This document shows positions 60,090-64,000 of a stretch of DNA of 64,000 bases, piece by piece. This DNA is from Chryseobacterium sp. 7 (GTDB lineage: Bacteria; Bacteroidota; Bacteroidia; Flavobacteriales; Weeksellaceae): NCBI RefSeq assembly GCF_003663845.1, contig NZ_RCCA01000001.1:1612001-1676000 (forward strand). The letters are read 5' to 3'. The stretch's first letter is position 1. Each line of letters opens with the position of its first letter. The notes under the pieces were generated by a model, which worked only from the letters and a program-made list of their open reading frames with translations, was not told the origin of the DNA and made no database searches. A program made the translations under genes and the position numbers.

Positions 60090-60551
60090 TTATTCCAGGT
60101 CAATTTTAAACTTGGTAGATTTTTTTACCTCATGAAGGACGATAGAACTGTGGTATTGCCCAATATTAGGAATGTTTGAAATAACATTAACCGCAAATTC
60201 GTTATAAGAATTGATGTCTTTGGCAATAATCTTCAGCATATAGTCATACTCTCCGGAAAGACTGATGATTTCCTGTACTTCATCATAGTTTCCAATATGT
60301 TTCTCAAAAGTCTCCAATACTTTCTTGGATTGTTCCTTAAGACGAACATTACAGTAGACTACAATATTTAAACCCAATTTTTCACGGTTTAAAAGCCCCA
60401 CATATTTCTGGATGATACCCTGCTTCTCCAATTGTTTGATTCGCTCATACGTAGGAGTAAAGGTAAGACCTATCTTTTCGGAGATTTCTTTAACCGATAG
60501 TGTAGAGTCTTCCTGAATAATGCTGAGAATCATTTTGTCTTTTAAATCCAT
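60090..60551 (-). CDS. Lrp/AsnC-family transcriptional regulator
   Basis: A 153-residue regulator: N-terminal winged helix-turn-helix (about 5-60, with LSVKEISEKIGLTFTPTYERIKQLEKQG) and a C-terminal RAM/AsnC ligand-binding domain (about 70-145, with EIISLSGEYDYMLKIIAKD). Such proteins sense an amino acid and form octamers. It lies between the arginine and pyrimidine operons and is divergent from the pyrB leader, so either could be a target; nothing in the sequence decides this. Confidence 0.9.
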   Translation of the reverse strand: MDLKDKMILSIIQEDSTLSVKEISEKIGLTFTPTYERIKQLEKQGIIQKYVGLLNREKLGLNIVVYCNVRLKEQSKKVLETFEKHIGNYDEVQEIISLSGEYDYMLKIIAKDINSYNEFAVNVISNIPNIGQYHSSIVLHEVKKSTKFKIDLE

Positions 60552-60637
60552 AGAATAAAGTTGTGCGTTAACAAAAATATTAATTTTAAATGAGAATAAG
60601 GAAAGACTGGAGTTTTTAATTTATTTTAAACATAATT

Positions 60638-60668
60638 TTTGTAGGTTCATAAAATTGTTATATCTTTG
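60638..60668 (+). promoter_or_regulatory. Promoter of the pyrB-carA-carB operon
   Basis: TTTG at 60638-60641 and TATCTTTG at 60661-60668 with a 19-bp spacer: a textbook Bacteroidetes promoter. The start of transcription should fall near 60672-60675, immediately before or at the ATG of the leader peptide. Confidence 0.75.
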
Positions 60669-60674
60669 CACCTA

Positions 60675-60746
60675 ATGAATAAAAAAGCATTTATATCATT
60701 AGATTTACCGGGCGAAAGCGCCCTTTACGATATTTATTGTTATTAA
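60675..60746 (+). CDS. Putative pyrB leader peptide (attenuation)
   Basis: A 23-codon ORF running from ATG at 60675 to TAA at 60744-60746; the peptide ends [11 protein letters not shown]. It starts at or within a few bases of the predicted transcription start, so translation would be near-leaderless. Its 12th-16th codons cover a GC-rich hairpin GGGCG-AAAG-CGCCC (60710-60723), then a U-rich run (about 60724-60744), and its stop codon overlaps the first bases of the downstream terminator stem. A ribosome reaching the stop would block that stem. This is the geometry of the enterobacterial pyrBI attenuator. The peptide sequence itself is probably not functional. Inferred; not tested. Confidence 0.6.
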   Translation: MNKKAFISLDLPGESALYDIYCY

Positions 60747-60773
60747 GCGAAGATTGTTGTCTTCGCTTTTTTT
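60745..60773 (+). terminator. Intrinsic terminator in the pyrB leader (attenuator)
   Basis: A perfect 9-bp stem AAGCGAAGA / TCTTCGCTT with loop TTGTTG followed by seven Ts. It sits after the promoter and leader ORF and 19 bp before the pyrB ATG, so it must be conditionally read through for the operon to be expressed. Confidence 0.8.
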
Positions 60774-60792
60774 ATGCCCAAAAATTAGAATT

Positions 60793-61683
60793 ATGTTTAC
60801 GATTACAGAACTAAGCACCGAGAGAATCAACAGTATACTGACAGAAGCAATGGCTTTTGCAAATGGTAAAACTGCCAAAATTGAAGGAGAAGTTTTTTGC
60901 TCAAACCTTTTCTTCGAAGACAGTACAAGAACGAAAACAAGTTTTGATCTTGCAGAAAGAAAACTGGGACTTCAGGTAGTACCTTTTGATGCATCGCACA
61001 GTTCAGTAAACAAAGGAGAGAGTCTTTATGACACCGTAAAGACGATTGAAAGTATAGGAGTAAATCTTGTGGTGATCCGTGATAAGAAAGACAGATACTT
61101 CGAGGAACTGAAAAATATTAAAATTCCGGTAATCAACGGAGGAGACGGTACAGGAAACCATCCTTCACAATGTATGCTGGATCTGATGACCATCTACCAG
61201 GAATTTGGAAAGTTCGAAGGACTGAAGGTAGGAATTGTCGGAGATGTAAAGCACAGCCGCGTTGCCAACTCAAATGCAGAAGCATTAAGAAGGTTAGGAG
61301 CTAAAGTATACTTCTCAGGACCAGAACAGTGGTTTGACGAAGGAGCTCTGATCAACGGAACATATATGTCAGTAGATGAACTAATCGCTGAAGTGGATGT
61401 TCTGATGTTATTAAGAATTCAACATGAAAGACATGATGATGCAATGAGTTTCACTGCCTCAGAATATCACAGAAGATATGGCCTGACTAAGGAAAGAGAA
61501 CAAGCCATGAAAAAAGAAGCAATCATTATGCACCCAGCTCCAATTAATAGAGGAGTGGAAATAGACTCAGATCTTGTAGAATGCGAAAGATCAAGAGTTT
61601 TCAAACAAATGCAGAACGGAGTATTTGCAAGAATGGCTATTTTGAAAGAGGCGTTGGAAAGTAAAGGGTATACCTTTAAATAA
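60793..61683 (+). CDS. pyrB: Aspartate carbamoyltransferase catalytic subunit
   Basis: Condenses carbamoyl phosphate and aspartate, the committed step of UMP synthesis. The 296-residue protein has the carbamoyl-phosphate motif [11 protein letters not shown] (Ser44-Thr47), Lys74 in SVNKGES from the neighbouring subunit loop, and [12 protein letters not shown] near the C-terminus. ATG at 60793 gives the normal family N-terminus; upstream extension would read through the terminator. No pyrI is adjacent, so allosteric control may be replaced by attenuation. Confidence 0.95.
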   Translation: MFTITELSTERINSILTEAMAFANGKTAKIEGEVFCSNLFFEDSTRTKTSFDLAERKLGLQVVPFDASHSSVNKGESLYDTVKTIESIGVNLVVIRDKKDRYFEELKNIKIPVINGGDGTGNHPSQCMLDLMTIYQEFGKFEGLKVGIVGDVKHSRVANSNAEALRRLGAKVYFSGPEQWFDEGALINGTYMSVDELIAEVDVLMLLRIQHERHDDAMSFTASEYHRRYGLTKEREQAMKKEAIIMHPAPINRGVEIDSDLVECERSRVFKQMQNGVFARMAILKEALESKGYTFK

Positions 61684-61732
61684 GTGCCAAGGTAAAAGAG
61701 CCAGATTAAAAAGTAAGAAGTTGAAAATTAAA

Positions 61733-61762
61733 GAGCCCCGGAGGGGCGGCCTGTTAATAGCA
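61733..61762 (+). repeat. GAGCCCC-GGGGCG-ACCTGTTAAT repeat, unit 1
   Basis: GAGCCCCGGAGGGGCGGCCT followed by GTTAATAGCA; a short hairpin CCCC-GGA-GGGG plus a conserved tail. A second, more diverged unit lies at 61804. Both are in the pyrB-carA gap. Confidence 0.6.
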
Positions 61763-61803
61763 ATGGGAGAGAACCCCACAAAATAAAAGGATTTAAATAA
61801 TCC

Positions 61804-61831
61804 GAGCCCTGTAAGGGCGACCTGCTAATTA
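61804..61831 (+). repeat. GAGCCC-GGGCGACCTGCTAAT repeat, unit 2
   Basis: GAGCCCTGTAAGGGCGACCT followed by GCTAATTA. Relative to unit 1 the hairpin is CCCT-GTA-AGGG, where both stem partners have changed (C-G to T-A), so pairing is kept. Confidence 0.6.
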
Positions 61832-61866
61832 AGATATAAGTAAAATAATAGAGATAAAAGTTTAAA

Positions 61867-62940
61867 ATGAAGAAAAAATTAATACTGGAGTCCGGTGAAG
61901 TGTTTCATGGAGAAGGTTTCGGAGCAGAATTGGAAACTGCAGGAGAAGTAGTTTTCAATACCGGAATGACAGGGTATCAGGAATTGATTTCTGACCCATC
62001 GTATTGCGGTCAGATAGTTTGTATGACCTATCCGCTTATCGGAAATTATGGTATTAACCGTGATGATTATGAAAGTATTGAGCCGGCAATCAAAGGGCTT
62101 ATCGTAAAAGAACTTTGCGATCTTCCTTCCAATTTCCGTACTCAGATTACTTTAGATGAATTATTTAAAAAGAAAAACCTTTCAGGAATTTCAGGAATCG
62201 ACACCAGAAGACTAACCAGAGTTCTTCGTAACCATGGAGTGGTAAAAGGAAAAATAGTGAACGCTGATGCTGATGAAACGGCTGTAGCTTCTGAGTTGAA
62301 ATCAACAACTTTCCCAACCAACCAGGTAGAGGAAGTTTCTACAAAAACCCCTTACGCTAACCCTAACAGAGGTTTCAAAGTAGTATTGGTAGACTTCGGT
62401 GCAAAACTGGGAATTATCAGAGAACTGTCTCAAAGAAACTGTGACATCATCGTGGTTTCTCAGGATACAACAGCAGAAGAAATCCTGTTGATGAATCCGG
62501 ACGGAATCATGTTGTCAAATGGTCCTGGTGACCCGGAAGATGTGCCGCACGCTTTAGACATGATCAGAGGATTATTAGGAAAAGTTCCCATCTTCGGAAT
62601 CTGTTTAGGACACCAATTGATCGGTCTTGCTTGTGGAGCAAAAACTTTCAAACTGAAATTCGGACACAGAGGAGGAAACCACCCGGTATTGGATCTGGAA
62701 AAAAATACAGTAGCTATTACTTCTCAAAACCATGGATATGCTGTAGATCAGGAAAGTTTAAAAGGAACAGATCTTATCGAAACGCACATCGCTTTGAATG
62801 ACAGAACAAACGAAGGATTAAAACACAAAATCCACCCTTGTTTCTCAGTTCAGTATCACCCTGAAGCGAGCCCAGGCCCGGAAGATGCAAACTACCTGTT
62901 TGACGAATTCATTCAAATGATGGAGGACTTTAAAAAGTAA
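61867..62940 (+). CDS. carA: Carbamoyl-phosphate synthase small subunit
   Basis: Hydrolyses glutamine and passes ammonia to CarB. The 357-residue protein has the N-terminal CPSase domain (about 1-145) and a class-I glutamine amidotransferase domain with Cys246 in GICLGHQLIG and the His331/Glu333 pair in VQYHPEASPGPED. It supplies carbamoyl phosphate to both PyrB and the arginine carbamoyltransferase. It is second in the operon, with carB after the inserted small gene. Confidence 0.96.
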   Translation: MKKKLILESGEVFHGEGFGAELETAGEVVFNTGMTGYQELISDPSYCGQIVCMTYPLIGNYGINRDDYESIEPAIKGLIVKELCDLPSNFRTQITLDELFKKKNLSGISGIDTRRLTRVLRNHGVVKGKIVNADADETAVASELKSTTFPTNQVEEVSTKTPYANPNRGFKVVLVDFGAKLGIIRELSQRNCDIIVVSQDTTAEEILLMNPDGIMLSNGPGDPEDVPHALDMIRGLLGKVPIFGICLGHQLIGLACGAKTFKLKFGHRGGNHPVLDLEKNTVAITSQNHGYAVDQESLKGTDLIETHIALNDRTNEGLKHKIHPCFSVQYHPEASPGPEDANYLFDEFIQMMEDFKK

Positions 62941-62946
62941 GATTAT

Positions 62947-63379
62947 AGAACCAAGAGCCTAGAATCAAGATTTAAGACTTAAGAGAAAAAGGACATGCAT
63001 AACTTTGAAAAATTACTTTTCTGGCAGAAATCAGTTGCATTGGCAAAACATGTATACATTATTTGTCCAGAGATCAGTAATGATGAAAAGTATGGATTAA
63101 TTTCACAGATTAAAAGGTGTACTATTTCTATTCCGTCCAATATTGCTGAAGGTTCTGGAAGAAATAGCAATAAAGAGTTTAATCATTTTCTTGCTATCGC
63201 TTTAGGTTCTGCATTTGAATTGCAAACTCAATTGATTTTGGTAAAAGAGTTGAATCTTTTAGCTGAAGAAAAAGTAAATGTTTTACTCAATGAAGTTTCT
63301 GAAATTCAAAAAATGATTTACTCATTTAAAAATAATTTAAAATAAAGTCTGGAAATCTTGGCTATTGGCTCTAGGTTCT
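62947..63379. repeat. Inverted word repeats flanking the four-helix-bundle gene
   Basis: AGAACCAAGAGCC at 62947-62959 and GGCTCTAGGTTCT at 63367-63379 are inverted copies matching 12 of 13 bases. Further related words (TAGAATCAAGA, CTTGGCTATTGG, TTCTTGACTCTA) surround them. They bracket the gene at 62995-63345 between carA and carB. Confidence 0.55.
62995..63345 (+). CDS. Four-helix-bundle protein (23S rRNA-intervening-sequence type)
   Basis: A 116-residue all-helical protein of the group first seen in intervening sequences of 23S rRNA genes. The diagnostic block CTISIPSNIAEGSGR is present near residue 45, with the usual LLFWQKSVALAKHVY start. The molecular role of the family is not established. 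It is co-directional with, and embedded in, the carA-carB pair (54 and 58 bp gaps) and flanked by inverted word repeats, suggesting an inserted cassette rather than a pathway gene. Confidence 0.88.
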   Translation: MHNFEKLLFWQKSVALAKHVYIICPEISNDEKYGLISQIKRCTISIPSNIAEGSGRNSNKEFNHFLAIALGSAFELQTQLILVKELNLLAEEKVNVLLNEVSEIQKMIYSFKNNLK

Positions 63380-63403
63380 TGACTCTAATTAACAAAAAGA
63401 AAA

Positions 63404-64000
63404 ATGGCAAAACGTACAGATATAAAAACAATTTTAGTAATCGGTTCAGGACCTATCATCATTGGTCAGGCAGCTGAATTTGATTACGCAGGAACGCAGG
63501 CTTGTCTGTCTCTGAAGGAAGAAGGCTACAAGGTAATTTTGATCAACTCAAACCCTGCAACGATCATGACCGATGTGGAAATCGCAGATAAAGTATACAT
63601 CGAGCCGATTTCATTACAGTTTGTAAGCCACATCATCAGAAAAGAACGTCCGGATGCATTATTACCAACTTTGGGAGGTCAGACAGGACTGAACATGGCG
63701 GTAGAATTGGAAAAATCAGGAATTCTCGAAGAATGCAAAGTGGAAGTATTGGGAACAAAGCTTTCTGCCATCAACAGAGCAGAAGACAGAGACCTTTTCC
63801 GTGAGCTGATGAGAGAACTGAACGAGCCGGTACCGGAATCTGATATCGTCAATACGGTAGAAGGAGCACTGGCTTTCGCAAATGAGATCGGTTATCCTGT
63901 AATTGTTCGTCCTGCTTTTACAATGGGTGGTACCGGAGGAGGTATTGCTTCTACAGAAGCTGAATTGAAGGAAATTGCTGAATTAGGACTGAAACACAGC
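63404..64000 (+). CDS. carB: Carbamoyl-phosphate synthase large subunit (5' part)
   Basis: The first 199 codons are in the window and the gene continues past its end. The N-terminus [23 protein letters not shown] is the family hallmark, followed by [12 protein letters not shown] and [13 protein letters not shown], and the start of the ATP-grasp domain ([15 protein letters not shown]). It makes carbamoyl phosphate from bicarbonate, ATP and CarA-derived ammonia. The ATG at 63404 begins [10 protein letters not shown], as expected for the family. Confidence 0.96.
   Translation, partial: MAKRTDIKTILVIGSGPIIIGQAAEFDYAGTQACLSLKEEGYKVILINSNPATIMTDVEIADKVYIEPISLQFVSHIIRKERPDALLPTLGGQTGLNMAVELEKSGILEECKVEVLGTKLSAINRAEDRDLFRELMRELNEPVPESDIVNTVEGALAFANEIGYPVIVRPAFTMGGTGGGIASTEAELKEIAELGLKHS

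Overview
The window is a contiguous chromosomal stretch of a Bacteroidota bacterium, most probably Chryseobacterium or a close relative in the Weeksellaceae/Flavobacteriaceae. Evidence: low G+C; very few Shine-Dalgarno-like sites; promoters of the TTTG-N(19-21)-TAnnTTTG type; two exported enzymes ending in type IX secretion sorting domains; a fused SecDF; an OMP-beta-barrel TonB receptor; and an arginine pathway of the Bacteroidetes carbamoyltransferase type. No rRNA, tRNA, CRISPR array, prophage or complete insertion sequence was seen. This attribution comes from protein and promoter style, not from a database search.

Layout. 0.1-2.1 kb: three small secreted, lipo- or membrane proteins of unknown function. 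2.2-6.6 kb: PEP carboxylase and a subtilisin-like T9SS cargo protease. 6.7-9.9 kb: a nucleotide-sugar/surface-polysaccharide set (DegT aminotransferase, small AT-rich membrane protein, GalE, cytidylyltransferase). 10-16 kb, mostly minus strand: TonB receptor, MltG, DapF, a Phe-Arg repeat lipoprotein and PnuC. 16-29.5 kb: amino-acid permease, Asp-box protein, HemN, T9SS-exported sugar dehydrogenase, SecDF, two exported proteins, a Tet-like MFS pump and arylamine N-acetyltransferase. 29.5-38.9 kb: lipoprotein, TatA-PAP2-TPR-TrmL, RlmH, YihY, NhaA and the Rel/SpoT alarmone enzyme.

39-50.2 kb (minus strand) is a short-chain-fatty-acid uptake and activation locus: porin, MHS-type transporter, two tiny two-helix membrane proteins, a symporter-histidine kinase fusion (CrbS-like), a stand-alone receiver, propionyl-CoA-synthetase-like enzyme and acetyl-CoA synthetase. 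50.3-59.5 kb holds a small InsA-like DNA-binding protein divergent from a full arginine operon (GNAT, argG, argC, argD, argF', argB, argE, argH). The argF' product carries Val at the residue that separates acetyl- from succinyl-ornithine enzymes, pointing to succinylated intermediates. 60.1 kb to the end: an Lrp regulator divergent from pyrB-carA-(four-helix-bundle gene)-carB. The carbamoyl phosphate made by CarAB feeds both PyrB and the arginine carbamoyltransferase.

The most notable non-coding items are: (i) a pyrB leader containing a 23-residue peptide ORF, a GC-rich pause-like hairpin, a U-rich run and an intrinsic terminator whose stem overlaps the leader stop codon, which is the architecture of a translation-coupled pyrimidine attenuator; (ii) a dispersed family of about 125-135 bp elements with AACCATTAAG ends, degenerate TTAAG words and hairpins that differ in sequence between copies; and (iii) several other palindromic repeat families between genes, including inside the arginine and pyrimidine operons.
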